The notes beneath the pieces are model-generated. The model was not told the origin of the DNA and did no database searches. It worked only from the letters and a program-made list of their open reading frames with translations. A program made the translations under genes and the position numbers. Positions 7,041 to 18,272 of a stretch of DNA of 40,260 nt are shown piece by piece. The stretch's first letter is position 1. Every line of letters starts with the position of its first letter. Source of the stretch: Clostridia bacterium. GTDB taxonomy: Bacteria > Bacillota > Clostridia > Oscillospirales > Acutalibacteraceae. The DNA lies in assembly GCA_017513525.1 (NCBI GenBank), contig JAFXFC010000018.1, forward strand, positions 1 through 40,260, given 5' to 3'.

Positions 7041-7859
7041 ATGGAGCTTAAGACACGAAATAACGGCATAGAAATAGTAGATTTCGGCGGACTTAACCTT
7101 CCGCTTACTCTTGATTGCGGGCAGGCGTTCCGCTGGGAATATGTCGGAGACGGAATATTCAGAGGAGTGGCTTTCGGCAGAGAAGCCAATGTAAAAGCTA
7201 CGGCAGATGGTCTGCTTTTTCTCGGAGCCGACGAAGATGAAATTAATGAAATATGGCTGAACTATTTTGATCTTAAAACAGATCATGAGGAAATACTTAA
7301 AAGACTGTCACTTGATCCGTATATTAAAGCGGCATATGAAAAATACGGCATAATCAGAATACTCAATCAGGATCCTTGGGAAACACTTTGCTCCTTTATA
7401 ATTTCATCCTGCAATAACATACCGAGAATAAAAGGAATAATAAAAAGGCTTTCGGAAGGCTTCGGAAAAAAAGTAGGTGAGTGCTTTACTTTTCCCGATG
7501 CCGAAATTCTTGCAACAAAAACTGAAGATGAGCTTTCATTTCTTAAAGCAGGCTACAGAGTTCCTTACATTCTTGATGCCGCAAAAAAGGTTGCCGAGGG
7601 TGAAATAGATCTTGATAAAATCCGCAATATGGATGAAAATGATGCAAGAAAAGAATTAATGAAAATTAAGGGGGTCGGCAAAAAAGTCGCCGATTGCACA
7701 CTTTTATTTTCACTTAAATTTACAGATGTATATCCTATAGACAGACACATTGAAAGAGCAACTAAAGAGTATTATCCCGACGGTCTTCCCGAATGCTTCA
7801 AACCGAATTCTGGACTTGCACAGCAATATATCTTTTCAAGAATGATTGAAAAACGGTAA
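7041..7859 (+). CDS. ogg: OGG1-type 8-oxoguanine DNA glycosylase/AP lyase
   Basis: A base-excision repair enzyme of the HhH-GPD superfamily, resembling OGG1 rather than MutM. The N-terminal OGG_N region (LTLDCGQAFRWEY) precedes the glycosylase core. The helix-hairpin-helix reads IKGVGKKVADCTLLFSL; the second lysine of GKKVADC matches the OGG1 catalytic lysine, and the aspartate of YPIDRH matches its catalytic aspartate. The best start is the ATG at 7041 (272 residues), five to six bases after AGAGG; a TTG at 7014 would add nine residues but has no binding site. The gene stands alone, facing the LCP gene, with a shared terminator between them. Confidence 0.92.
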   Translation: MELKTRNNGIEIVDFGGLNLPLTLDCGQAFRWEYVGDGIFRGVAFGREANVKATADGLLFLGADEDEINEIWLNYFDLKTDHEEILKRLSLDPYIKAAYEKYGIIRILNQDPWETLCSFIISSCNNIPRIKGIIKRLSEGFGKKVGECFTFPDAEILATKTEDELSFLKAGYRVPYILDAAKKVAEGEIDLDKIRNMDENDARKELMKIKGVGKKVADCTLLFSLKFTDVYPIDRHIERATKEYYPDGLPECFKPNSGLAQQYIFSRMIEKR

Positions 7860-7916
7860 TTATTGAGTTTTATAATTATACATTTTATTTTATTATTTAT
7901 ACATTATAAAAAAAAG

Positions 7917-7967
7917 AAAAACAACTGTAAAATTGCAAAATAAAACTTGCAAATTACAGTTGTTTTT
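7917..7967. terminator. Bidirectional terminator between ogg and the LCP gene
   Basis: A perfect 14-bp stem (AAAAACAACTGTAA at 7917-7930 with its complement at 7954-7967) has A-tracts before and T-tracts after on both strands. It is suited to ending ogg on the plus strand and the gyrA-LCP operon on the minus strand. Confidence 0.88.
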
Positions 7968-7986
7968 TACTATTTTATTGTTTTTC

Positions 7987-9132
7987 TTACGGAGCAGCAA
8001 TTCCTGTATCATGAGTATTTTTCATAATATCAATTGCAGAAACTCTGTCTTCCTTAAGCTCTATATTTGTCATTCCGTAAATGGTGTTCTGCAAAGCCTG
8101 TGCAGTAGCAGGATAATCAACTATCCATACCCACGCATTTCCTCTGTAATCCATTCTGTGCTCTTCAGAGGGAATTGCGGAAGATACTATTTCATAGTTA
8201 TACCACTTATTTGTAAGAGCCTGTGTACCGAGAGAAAGAATATCACCGACACTGCAATCAGTTTTAATATACTTAATTACAGTATTAAGAAGAGGAGATA
8301 TCTGACTTATGCTTATATCCTTTGCTTCGTTAATAAGCTCATTGATAAACATACGCTGTCTTCTTGTACGGCTTACATCTGCATCAACATCACAGTGTCT
8401 GATTCTGCAAAAACCAAGAGCCTGCTCACCGTTAAGAAGAACATCTTCACCTGAGGGACAATAAATACCCAATTCACTGCGTATTGCATTTGCTTCATAT
8501 GCTTTGACATCAAGCTTTATTCCGCCGAGAATATCGACTATAGAGCTGAAGGAGTCAAAATTAACTGAAACATAATGATCGATATCTATCTTAAAATTAC
8601 CTTCGATCATTTCAATAAGCTTTTCAGGACCGCCGTTTGCATAGCAAGCATTGATTTTAGCATATTCATCTCCGCCGGCTGTTTTAATATAAGTATAAGA
8701 ATCACGGAAAACAGAATGAAGATATATCTTTTCCTGCTCTTTATTAAGAGAAGCTATAATTATTGCATCAGAATTACTCTTTGACTCATCAAGACCTATA
8801 AGAAGAAAATTAATAACATCATCATTCTTCATAATAGAATTTTCACTTGAATTTTCTGCCCAATTTTTAAGATAATCAGAAAGATTGTTAACTCCTCTGA
8901 GTTCCTCAAGAGTTTCAAAACCACTGCCTTCTTCTCCGGGTTCAGTAACTTCAACAAAGCCTGTAGGTTCATCAGACGGATCATCCTTAAAGCTTATAAT
9001 ACCCATTTTGGAAAATAAATCTACCGCAATTATGGCAAAAACAAGAATCAATCCGACAGCAATTCCGCCGACAATTGTAAGAACATTATTTTTCTTGTCT
9101 GTTTTTTTTGATTTTTTCTGTGTTTTTCTCAT
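7987..9132 (-). CDS. LytR-CpsA-Psr (LCP) family cell-wall polymer ligase
   Basis: LCP proteins transfer undecaprenyl-linked polymers such as teichoic acids or capsule onto peptidoglycan on the outer face of the membrane. The 381-residue protein has a basic cytoplasmic N-terminus (MRKTQKKSKK), one membrane segment (about 18-40) and an extracellular LCP domain (about 105-310). Motifs seen are NFLLIGLD, SDAIIIASLN, the arginine-bearing SVFRDSYTYI, KINACYANGG, LGGIKLDV and RIRHCDVDADVSRTRRQR. The ATG follows AGGTGGTG. It is the last gene of the dnaN-gyrA run, 31 bases after gyrA, and ends at the bidirectional terminator. No other wall-polymer gene is nearby, so the substrate cannot be inferred. 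Confidence 0.92.
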   Translation of the reverse strand: MRKTQKKSKKTDKKNNVLTIVGGIAVGLILVFAIIAVDLFSKMGIISFKDDPSDEPTGFVEVTEPGEEGSGFETLEELRGVNNLSDYLKNWAENSSENSIMKNDDVINFLLIGLDESKSNSDAIIIASLNKEQEKIYLHSVFRDSYTYIKTAGGDEYAKINACYANGGPEKLIEMIEGNFKIDIDHYVSVNFDSFSSIVDILGGIKLDVKAYEANAIRSELGIYCPSGEDVLLNGEQALGFCRIRHCDVDADVSRTRRQRMFINELINEAKDISISQISPLLNTVIKYIKTDCSVGDILSLGTQALTNKWYNYEIVSSAIPSEEHRMDYRGNAWVWIVDYPATAQALQNTIYGMTNIELKEDRVSAIDIMKNTHDTGIAAP

Positions 9133-9163
9133 TATTCACACCACCTGTAAAGAGACAATTAAT

Positions 9164-11716
9164 TTATTCGGAATCAGAAATGCCGTCTGCGGCTTCATTA
9201 TCTGCTGTATCAACAGAATCAATATCTTCCGGAAGCTGAGTTTCTTCGCCTGAATTCTTAGCAAGTGTCAGTGTAATAACACTGTCATTCTGGGAAAGAC
9301 GCATAAGACGGACACCCTTTGAAGGACGGGCACATTCTCGTATACTTTCAGCAGCTATACGGATTATTATTCCCTGTTCTGAAATAAGAATAACATCATC
9401 GTCATCATAAACGACCTTAATAGCGGCAACATCACCGTATTTTGCCACTCTGTAGTTAATTGAACCGAAGCCGCCTCTTGACTGAACATGATAATCAGAG
9501 AAATCACTCTTTCTGCCATTACCTGTTTCACTGACAGTAAGAAGCTTACCGCCGTTTTCTTCATCAAGTATTTCCATACCGATAACCTTATCGTCGGGAT
9601 ACTTAAATGTAAGAGCCTTAACACCTCTTGCGGTTCTGCCGATAACTCTGGCATCTGTTTCATTAAAGCGGATACCAAGACCCTTCTTAGTTGCAACAAA
9701 AAGGTCCTGATTTCCCGTTGTAAGAAGCACCTTCTGAAGTACATCGCCTTCATCAAGATTAATAGCTATAATACCTGATTTTCTGATATTTTTGAAGTTT
9801 ATAAGCTCTGTTCTCTTAATGATACCGTTTCTTGTTATCATACAAAGATAAAGATCCTCATGCTCTTTAGGTATCATGAGCATTGTTGTAACCTTTTCAT
9901 CAGACTCAATTGGAAGGATATTAACAAGATTCATACCCTTACTTGTACGGCTGCCTTCGGGAATTTCATATCCCTTTATCATATATGCCTTACCCTTAGT
10001 GGTAAAGAACATAAGATGTGAATGAGTTGAAGCGGTAAACATTGTATCAACAATATCTTCTTCACGGCGTGTGATACCGATTTTTCCTTTACCGCCCTTT
10101 TTCTGAAGCTGGTATTCATCAACTGACATTCTCTTGATATAACCCATCTGTGTCATTGTGAATACACAGTCTTCTTCGGGAATAAGGTCTTCAATATCAA
10201 CTTCACCCGATACATTTACAATTTCGCTTCTTCTGTCATCAGAGAATTTATTTCTGATAACAAGAGCTTCATCCTTAACGAGTGCGAGAACATTTTCACG
10301 GGAAGAAAGAATTTCAACAAATCTTGCTATTTTTTCTTCAAGTGCTTTTTCTTCTTCCTCAAGCTTTTCTCTTTCAAGACCTGTCAGCTGTCCGAGACGC
10401 ATCTGAACGATGTGGTTTGCCTGAATTTCATCAAAGCCGAAGCGCTCCATAAGTCTTTCCTTACCTTCGCCTATGTTCTTTGATGAACGGAGAATATTAA
10501 TAACCTCGTCAATAAAATCAAGTGCCTTGAGAAGTGCTTCAAGAATATGCTGACGTTCTCTTGCCTTTTTGAGATCGAATTCAGTTCTTCTTGTAACAAC
10601 ATTTACCTGATGATCAATATAATACTGAAGCATCTCTTTAAGAGTAAGAACCTTAGGAACACCGTCAACAAGGGCTAACTGAATAACACCGAAGGTAGTC
10701 TGAAGCTGAGTAAAGGAATAAAGCTGATTCAATACTACCTGCGGATTTGCATCTCTCTTTAAGTCAATGGTTATGTTCATACCCTCTCTTGAAGAGTAGT
10801 CATTGATATCGGAAATGCCTTCAAGACGCTTTTCCTTATGAAGATCTGCTATTGATTCAATAAGTCTTGCCTTATTTACCTGATAGGGAAGCTCACTAAC
10901 GATAATAGCATATCTTCCGTTTTTTGTTTCCTGTATCTCACATCTTGCTCTTACGGTAATTTTTCCTCTTCCCGTGGCATAAGCGGCTCTTATACCTGAT
11001 CTTCCCATAATAATACCCTTTGTGGGGAAGTCGGGGCCTTTTATATGCTGCATAATATCATCAAGTGAGCAATCGGGATTGTCTATAACACAGCACATAC
11101 CGTCAATAACCTCACCTAAATTATGGGGAGGAATATTTGTTGCCATACCGACAGCAATACCTGTTGAACCGTTTACAAGAAGATTGGGGAAGCGAGCAGG
11201 TAAAACCGTGGGTTCCTTAAGTCTGTCATCGTAGTTTCCTGTAAAATCTACTGTATCCTTATCAATATCAGTGAGCATTTCAAGAGAAATCTTGCTCATT
11301 CTTGATTCTGTATAACGGTATGCAGCAGGGGGGTCACCGTCAACTGTACCGAAGTTTCCGTGACCGTCAACAAGAACATATCTTGTTGAGAAGGTCTGAG
11401 CAAGTCTTACCATTGCATCGTAAACGGAAGCGTCACCGTGAGGATGATATCTACCAAGAACCGAACCGACGGTATCGGCACACTTACGGTATTCTTTATC
11501 CGGAGTAAGATTATTCTCGTGCATGGTATAAAGAATACGGCGGTGAACAGGCTTTAAGCCGTCTCTTACATCAGGAAGAGCTCTCTGGGTAATAACAGAC
11601 ATTGAATAATCAAGGAAATAACTTCTCATTTCCCGATTCAGGTCAACCTGAACTAATGTCCCCTGAGGCTGATTTTCTTCCATATTTTCATTTATCTTAT
11701 TTTCGTTATCCATCAT
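9164..11716 (-). CDS. gyrA: DNA gyrase subunit A
   Basis: The breakage-reunion subunit of gyrase, which introduces negative supercoils with GyrB. The 850-residue length is normal. The catalytic tyrosine is Tyr-135 in AAYRYTESR. The quinolone-resistance region reads [20 protein letters not shown]: Ala-96 occupies the position of E. coli Ser-83, while Asp-100 (E. coli Asp-87) is kept. The GyrA box is QKKGGKG, followed by the beta-pinwheel DNA-wrapping domain. The last ~35 residues are acidic. Two adjacent ATGs follow AAGGAG; the second (11713) is better spaced. Only eight bases separate it from gyrB. Confidence 0.97.
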   Translation of the reverse strand: MMDNENKINENMEENQPQGTLVQVDLNREMRSYFLDYSMSVITQRALPDVRDGLKPVHRRILYTMHENNLTPDKEYRKCADTVGSVLGRYHPHGDASVYDAMVRLAQTFSTRYVLVDGHGNFGTVDGDPPAAYRYTESRMSKISLEMLTDIDKDTVDFTGNYDDRLKEPTVLPARFPNLLVNGSTGIAVGMATNIPPHNLGEVIDGMCCVIDNPDCSLDDIMQHIKGPDFPTKGIIMGRSGIRAAYATGRGKITVRARCEIQETKNGRYAIIVSELPYQVNKARLIESIADLHKEKRLEGISDINDYSSREGMNITIDLKRDANPQVVLNQLYSFTQLQTTFGVIQLALVDGVPKVLTLKEMLQYYIDHQVNVVTRRTEFDLKKARERQHILEALLKALDFIDEVINILRSSKNIGEGKERLMERFGFDEIQANHIVQMRLGQLTGLEREKLEEEEKALEEKIARFVEILSSRENVLALVKDEALVIRNKFSDDRRSEIVNVSGEVDIEDLIPEEDCVFTMTQMGYIKRMSVDEYQLQKKGGKGKIGITRREEDIVDTMFTASTHSHLMFFTTKGKAYMIKGYEIPEGSRTSKGMNLVNILPIESDEKVTTMLMIPKEHEDLYLCMITRNGIIKRTELINFKNIRKSGIIAINLDEGDVLQKVLLTTGNQDLFVATKKGLGIRFNETDARVIGRTARGVKALTFKYPDDKVIGMEILDEENGGKLLTVSETGNGRKSDFSDYHVQSRGGFGSINYRVAKYGDVAAIKVVYDDDDVILISEQGIIIRIAAESIRECARPSKGVRLMRLSQNDSVITLTLAKNSGEETQLPEDIDSVDTADNEAADGISDSE

Positions 11717-11724
11717 ATTACTCC

Positions 11725-13728
<2,004 letters not shown>

Positions 13729-13759
13729 TTATTGATCCTCCTTAGAGTTAAAAAACAAA

Positions 13760-14017
13760 TCAAAAAATATCTTCTGTTCTTTTCAGAAGTGTTGCTGCGG
13801 AAAGCTGAGATATATAAACGGTTTCTTTGCCTTCTTTATCCGTGCATACAACAAAGGAACCCGGCAGCTCATAAGAAACAGTAATACAGTTTCCGTCTTT
13901 TTCTTTCTTTGAAAGATAATCTCTCGTTATTTTTGAAACGGTAGATGTATCTATATCAAAAATACCGAGTATTTCTTCTTTTCTTATGACAGTATCCTGT
14001 CCGAGATGTAAGTACAT
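13760..14017 (-). CDS. remB: DUF370 protein, RemB/YaaB family
   Basis: An 85-residue protein of the DUF370 family. Its position between recF and gyrB matches Bacillus yaaB (remB), reported to influence extracellular-matrix genes; the related RemA binds DNA. The N-terminal MYLHLGQDTVIRKEEILGIFDID is characteristic. The rest forms a short beta-rich domain (FVVCTDKEGKETVYISQLSAATLLKR). One base separates its start from the recF stop, so translation is probably coupled. The function in this organism is inferred only from family and position. Confidence 0.85.
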   Translation of the reverse strand: MYLHLGQDTVIRKEEILGIFDIDTSTVSKITRDYLSKKEKDGNCITVSYELPGSFVVCTDKEGKETVYISQLSAATLLKRTEDIF

Positions 14018-14018
14018 A

Positions 14019-15092
14019 TCAAAGCAGCCTTCCGTCTTTTATGTTAAAGGTCTTACCCTCACTCATTCTGAGAATTGAGCCGGGCTCACAGCAGGTAATA
14101 AAAACCTGCCGATCCTTTATGTGATTAAGTATATAATCCTGTCTTTTTGCATCAAGCTCACTCATGACATCATCAAGTAAAATAACAGGCTGTTCACCTA
14201 TGAAGTTTTTTATAACTTCGGCTTCAGCAAGCTTTAAGGCAATTGCGGCGGAACGCTTTTGTCCCTGTGAGCCAAAACTTCTTGCAGATACACCGTTGAT
14301 ATTTATATCAATATCATCTCTGTGAGGTCCTGTTAAAGTCATTTTTGCGGAAATATCAGCTGTTTCATGACTTTTTATTATTTCTGAAAATAAATATTTA
14401 CCTGTTTTATCGCCTTTTCTTATATATGAAAAGCTTATTTCTTCTTTTCCTGAAGAAAGTCCTTCATAAATTTCCGTTACAAAAGGTAAAATACCGTCAA
14501 GATATATTTTTCTCTCTTTATATATCTCTTCTCCTAAATTTGAAAAGGCTTCATTTATACAATCAAGAAAAAGCTTTGTATCCTTATAATTTTCGCTGTC
14601 CTTTAATACAGCATTTCTTTGTTTGAGAAGCTTATTGTATTCCGAAAGCAAGAGGGCATATTTCGGCTTTATCTGACAAATAGCCGAATCTATAAACTTT
14701 CTTCTTTCCGTAGGGCCGTTTTGTATTAAAGTCATAAATCCCGGAGAAAAAAGAGAAGCGGGAAATTTACTCATCAAAGCTGTGGGAGAGGCAAGTGTTA
14801 CACCGTTCAATACCGCTCTTCTTCTGTCGCTTATCTTAATTTCAGCAGTCTGATCTCTTAAAGCTGTAGAAAAATCTACATTGATTTTTGAAAACTCTTT
14901 TCCGAATGAAACAAACTCACTGTCCTTTGAGCTTCTGAAGCTTTTTAGTCCGGTAAAAAGAAATATACTTTCAAGAATATTTGTCTTTCCCTGTGCATTT
15001 TCACCGTAAATTATATTTACACCGTCACAGGGGAGAAGCTCCATATATTCAATATTGCGGTAATTTTTAAGCTCTAACTTATTTATCTTCAT
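14019..15092 (-). CDS. recF: Recombination mediator RecF
   Basis: RecF is an SMC-like ABC ATPase that binds DNA at single-strand gaps and helps RecOR load RecA. The 357-residue protein has Walker A GENAQGKT (30-37), the ABC signature region SQGQKRSAAIALKLAEAE and Walker B PVILLDDVMSELD with a D-loop. It begins with the family motif LELKNYRN. It overlaps the preceding S4-domain gene by 14 bases and is followed one base later by remB. Confidence 0.96.
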   Translation of the reverse strand: MKINKLELKNYRNIEYMELLPCDGVNIIYGENAQGKTNILESIFLFTGLKSFRSSKDSEFVSFGKEFSKINVDFSTALRDQTAEIKISDRRRAVLNGVTLASPTALMSKFPASLFSPGFMTLIQNGPTERRKFIDSAICQIKPKYALLLSEYNKLLKQRNAVLKDSENYKDTKLFLDCINEAFSNLGEEIYKERKIYLDGILPFVTEIYEGLSSGKEEISFSYIRKGDKTGKYLFSEIIKSHETADISAKMTLTGPHRDDIDININGVSARSFGSQGQKRSAAIALKLAEAEVIKNFIGEQPVILLDDVMSELDAKRQDYILNHIKDRQVFITCCEPGSILRMSEGKTFNIKDGRLL

Positions 15093-15345
15093 TCTGATCG
15101 GCTACTTCAAAAAGACTGTTTCTGAATAATATTTTATCACCTGGGTATAATTTTTTACCTCTTTGAATACAAACCTCACCGTTTACCTTAACAAGACCGT
15201 CTTCAATCATCATTTTTGCCATTCCGCCCGTATCGGCGAGTCCCGAAAGCTTCATTGCAGAATCAAGCTTTATAAAAGGTGTTGTTATATAAAGAAATTC
15301 TTTTGTTTCTATTTTAGCTCTGACTTTGATTTTTTTTCTTTCCAT
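15079..15345 (-). CDS. yaaA: S4-domain RNA-binding protein YaaA
   Basis: An 88-residue protein with one S4 RNA-binding domain (about 24-80: FIKLDSAMKLSGLADTGGMAKMMIEDGLVKVNGE, given here only for position). It corresponds to Bacillus yaaA/rlbA, always found between dnaN and recF. The family is thought to act on ribosome assembly or RNA, but a precise role is not established. Its 3' end overlaps recF by 14 bases, indicating coupled translation, and it starts 13 bases after dnaN. Confidence 0.88.
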   Translation of the reverse strand: MERKKIKVRAKIETKEFLYITTPFIKLDSAMKLSGLADTGGMAKMMIEDGLVKVNGEVCIQRGKKLYPGDKILFRNSLFEVADQNEDK

Positions 15346-15358
15346 AATTCATTCTTCT

Positions 15359-16468
15359 TTAGTCATTTTTAATTCTTACGGGTAAGATAAGATATAAGAA
15401 GCTTTCTCCCTCGGGAGGAGTAATAACGGCAGGAGAAAATGAACCGTTAAGATCAATCAGGACTTCGTCTGTATCACAGCTTCTTAAAGCATCAAGTAAA
15501 AATCTGTTATTAAAGCCTATTTCTGTTCTTTCTCCGTCTATTGAAACTGAAAGCTTATCACTTGCACTTCCGAGAGCTGTCACGGCGGAAAGCTTTAATT
15601 CATCTTCTTCAAAAATACATCTTATGGGGCTTTTTACTTTTTCCGTAATAATAATAGAAGTTCTTTCTATACTGTCCATAAGCTTCTTTGTATTAACTCT
15701 TACAACAGCATTCTTTCCCTTTGGAAAAGCTGTGCGGTAATCAAGGAATTCACCCTCAAGAAGCTTTGAAACAAGACAGTATCCGTTTACATTAAACATG
15801 ATATGGCGTCTGCCCTTTACTATCTCAATAAAGCCTTCATCATCTTCTGCAAGCTTTATTATTTCATAAAGAGTTTTTGCGGGAACAACAAAATTAAGTG
15901 CTTCACCGTTATACTCAGTAAATTCGGTTCTTATAGCAAGGCGGTAACCGTCAAGTGCAATAAGCTTTATTTCATCAGATGTTAATTCAAACTTAACTCC
16001 TCTGTGAACAGTTTTTCCGTCGTCTGCGGAAACAGCAAAAACTGTTCTTTTTATCATATCCTTAAGTATACCTGAATTTATTCTGAAGGGAATTTCCTCT
16101 GTTATCGTCGGAAGCTCGGGATACTCGGCAGGATTAAGACTGATAAGTGTGTATTCGACCTCACCGCTTGTAATGGTACATATATTCTTCTCATTACATG
16201 TAATTGTAACCGTGCTGTCAGGAAGATGTCGGAGAATATCACAGAAGGTCTTTGCATTAAGAACTGCAGCACCGGGCTCAACAACTCTTACATTAAAAGC
16301 TGTGATAATTGCAATATCAAGATCAAAGCCTGTAAGCTTTACTGAGGAATCCCCCTGTGTTTCTATGAGTATTCCTTCAAGATGCGGAAGCACTGCTTTT
16401 GCAGGTATTGATCTCTGAACGTTAAGACAGGTATTTGTGAATGAATTTGTGTCGCAGATAATTTTCAT
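15359..16468 (-). CDS. dnaN: DNA polymerase III sliding clamp (beta subunit)
   Basis: The ring-shaped processivity clamp of the replicative polymerase. The 369-residue protein has the three repeated clamp domains (about 1-120, 130-250, 255-369). Recognisable segments are SIPAKAVLPHLEGILIE, VHRGVKFELTSDEIKLIALDGYRLAIR and the C-terminal SFLYLILPVRI, close to the usual clamp end that forms the peptide-binding pocket. GGAGG precedes the ATG. It is separated from dnaA by a 244-base spacer with origin features and starts the run down to the LCP gene. Confidence 0.97.
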   Translation of the reverse strand: MKIICDTNSFTNTCLNVQRSIPAKAVLPHLEGILIETQGDSSVKLTGFDLDIAIITAFNVRVVEPGAAVLNAKTFCDILRHLPDSTVTITCNEKNICTITSGEVEYTLISLNPAEYPELPTITEEIPFRINSGILKDMIKRTVFAVSADDGKTVHRGVKFELTSDEIKLIALDGYRLAIRTEFTEYNGEALNFVVPAKTLYEIIKLAEDDEGFIEIVKGRRHIMFNVNGYCLVSKLLEGEFLDYRTAFPKGKNAVVRVNTKKLMDSIERTSIIITEKVKSPIRCIFEEDELKLSAVTALGSASDKLSVSIDGERTEIGFNNRFLLDALRSCDTDEVLIDLNGSFSPAVITPPEGESFLYLILPVRIKND

Positions 16469-16526
16469 AGAAAAAACCTCCGAAATTGATTTTCTCCCCT
16501 TTTATCGGGTTAGGATATGTTTAAAA

Positions 16527-16709
16527 TAGTGTTAGTAGTAGTGTATGTTGATTTTGTTGAAAACTTTTACAACACTTGAAAATACTGGAAAAATAACTCT
16601 GAATTATCCAAATGTTTAAATTTGATAAATTGTGGAATTAACACAGGATTTTTCAGTAATGTTTATACTGTTGATAAGTAAGTGTTAATTGTTGATAAGT
16701 TGTTGAAAA
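16527..16709. other. oriC: Candidate oriC in the dnaA-dnaN spacer: DnaA boxes and DnaA-trios
   Basis: DnaA-box-like words lie at 16669-16677 and 16690-16698 (both TGTTGATAA, 21 bases apart, two helical turns), 16604-16612 (TTATCCAAA), and 16555-16563 and 16701-16709 (TGTTGAAAA). Three consecutive TAG triplets (16533-16541), in register with another at 16527, match the DnaA-trio pattern (3'-GAT-5'). Reading from dnaA to dnaN the order is boxes, then trios, then AT-rich DNA. That is the layout of the Bacillus subtilis unwinding region. No box matches the consensus TTATCCACA exactly. Confidence 0.65.
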
Positions 16710-16712
16710 AAA

Positions 16713-18068
16713 TCAGTTCTTTTCTTTTACTTCTCTGATGATATTATTCACTGTATTTTTGAATATCTGATCAGATTCAATTGATGTTTCAACACGCTTT
16801 ACGGAATGAAGTACGGTTGAATGGTCTTTTTTGAAATGGACACCTATTTCTTTAAGTGTTATATTAGGAATGACTTTTTTCATAACATACATACAGACAT
16901 TTCTTGCCTGAGAAATATTCTGTGCTCTTCCAGAGGACTTGATATCCTCAAGAGAAACTCCGTAGGTTTCAGATACAGTGGAAAATATCTTTTCAACAAT
17001 AACTGAAACAGGCTGTGAATCTGAAGTAATATCTTTTACTATATCCTGTATCTGTTCAAAGGTCGGCATAACGCCGTAAACTCTTTTAAGAGCCTCTATT
17101 TTCTTTACAGTGCCTTCAAGCTGACGGATATTGTTTTTTATCTTTGTTGCTATGTATTCTGTTACAGATTCATTTAATGTAATACCCAAGGACTGTGATT
17201 TTCGCTTTATGATAGCCTTTCTTGTTTCAATGTCGGGAGGCTGAATATCCGCAAGAACACCCATTTCGAAACGGGTCCTTATTCTTTCATCAAGAATAGA
17301 CATTTCTTTAGGAGGTAAGTCAGATGTAAGAATTATCTGTTTCCCTGCGTTATCAAGTGCATTAAAGGTATGGAAAAATTCTTCCTGTACCATTTCACCC
17401 TTCTGAATGACCTGAATATCATCCATAAGAAGAGCATCGACATTTCTGTATTTATTATGGAAAACTATTGTGTTTTTCTTACTTACACAGTCTACAAGCT
17501 CATTTAAGAAGCTTTCGCCTGTTGTGTAAATAATAACATCGTTCGGATTTCTTCTTTTAAGCTCATTATAAATAGCAAAAAGAAGATGAGTTTTACCAAG
17601 TCCCGAATTTCCGTATATAAGAAGAGGATTATACTGTCCGCCGGGATTTTCGGCAACGCCCTTTGCAACATTATAAGCAAATAAATTTGATTTGCCTACA
17701 ACAAAGCTGTCAAAGGTATAAGAAGCAAAGCTTTTTTTAGAATATGAGGATGTTTCTTCTTTTTCTTCCTGAGGAGCTTCCTCTTTTTTGTTCTTTTCTT
17801 CTTCCGTTTTTTCGTCAAATGCCTGATCTACTACAACGTCTATTTCTACATCAAAGCCTATTATTTCTTTGAAGCATTTTTTTATGAGAGGCGCAAATTT
17901 TGTTATTATTATTGTTTTTCTGAAATCGGCATTTACTATAAATACTGCGGTATCGTTTTCAAGCTTATAAAATTCAAGAGGTGATAACCACATATTATAC
18001 ATTACATCGGAAACTTCCTTTTTACAAAGAGCCAGGACCTCTTTCCAAATGTCATTTAATGTATCCAT
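16713..18068 (-). CDS. dnaA: Chromosomal replication initiator DnaA
   Basis: DnaA is the AAA+ initiator that binds and melts oriC. The 451-residue protein has domain I (1-80), an acidic low-complexity linker rich in Glu/Lys (about 84-110), and an AAA+ core with Walker A GNSGLGKT (153-160) and Walker B ALLMDDIQ. Domain IV follows, with the DNA-recognition motif KKDHSTVLHSVKRVE near the C-terminus. The ATG is preceded by GGAGG. A promoter candidate lies at 18129-18157. It is divergent from hom and precedes the oriC-like spacer. Confidence 0.98.
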   Translation of the reverse strand: MDTLNDIWKEVLALCKKEVSDVMYNMWLSPLEFYKLENDTAVFIVNADFRKTIIITKFAPLIKKCFKEIIGFDVEIDVVVDQAFDEKTEEEKNKKEEAPQEEKEETSSYSKKSFASYTFDSFVVGKSNLFAYNVAKGVAENPGGQYNPLLIYGNSGLGKTHLLFAIYNELKRRNPNDVIIYTTGESFLNELVDCVSKKNTIVFHNKYRNVDALLMDDIQVIQKGEMVQEEFFHTFNALDNAGKQIILTSDLPPKEMSILDERIRTRFEMGVLADIQPPDIETRKAIIKRKSQSLGITLNESVTEYIATKIKNNIRQLEGTVKKIEALKRVYGVMPTFEQIQDIVKDITSDSQPVSVIVEKIFSTVSETYGVSLEDIKSSGRAQNISQARNVCMYVMKKVIPNITLKEIGVHFKKDHSTVLHSVKRVETSIESDQIFKNTVNNIIREVKEKN

Positions 18069-18128
18069 TTTAACCTCCGCAAAATCTTTTACTGTTTTTT
18101 TACATACTGATACTTATACTTATTCTAT

Positions 18129-18157
18129 ATATTAACATAAATAAATAAAATATTCAA
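18129..18157 (-). promoter_or_regulatory. Candidate dnaA promoter
   Basis: On the minus strand TTGAAT (18157-18152) is separated by 17 bases from TAATAT (18134-18129), which is preceded by TGT, an extended -10. I saw no DnaA box in this 204-base spacer, so autoregulation by DnaA is not evident here. Confidence 0.5.
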
Positions 18158-18212
18158 TAAAAATTTTTAATAATTATTATTTAAAATAGAGAAGTATTAG
18201 TGAAAAAATATC

Positions 18213-18241
18213 TTTACATTTACTGTTTATTATAGTAAAAT
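18213..18241 (+). promoter_or_regulatory. Candidate hom promoter with overlapping inverted repeat
   Basis: TTTACA (18213-18218), a 17-base spacer and TAAAAT (18236-18241) precede hom. A short inverted repeat, TTTACT (18219-18224) and AGTAAA (18234-18239), overlaps the spacer and -10 and could be an operator, though six-base arms occur by chance in AT-rich DNA. Confidence 0.4.
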
Positions 18242-18272
18242 TAAACAAATATTTTCCGTTGGGAGTGTTTTT

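Noticed and set aside
18219..18239. TTTACT/AGTAAA inverted repeat before hom as a strong operator
   Set aside because: Six-base arms in AT-rich DNA are expected by chance; kept only as a remark with the promoter.
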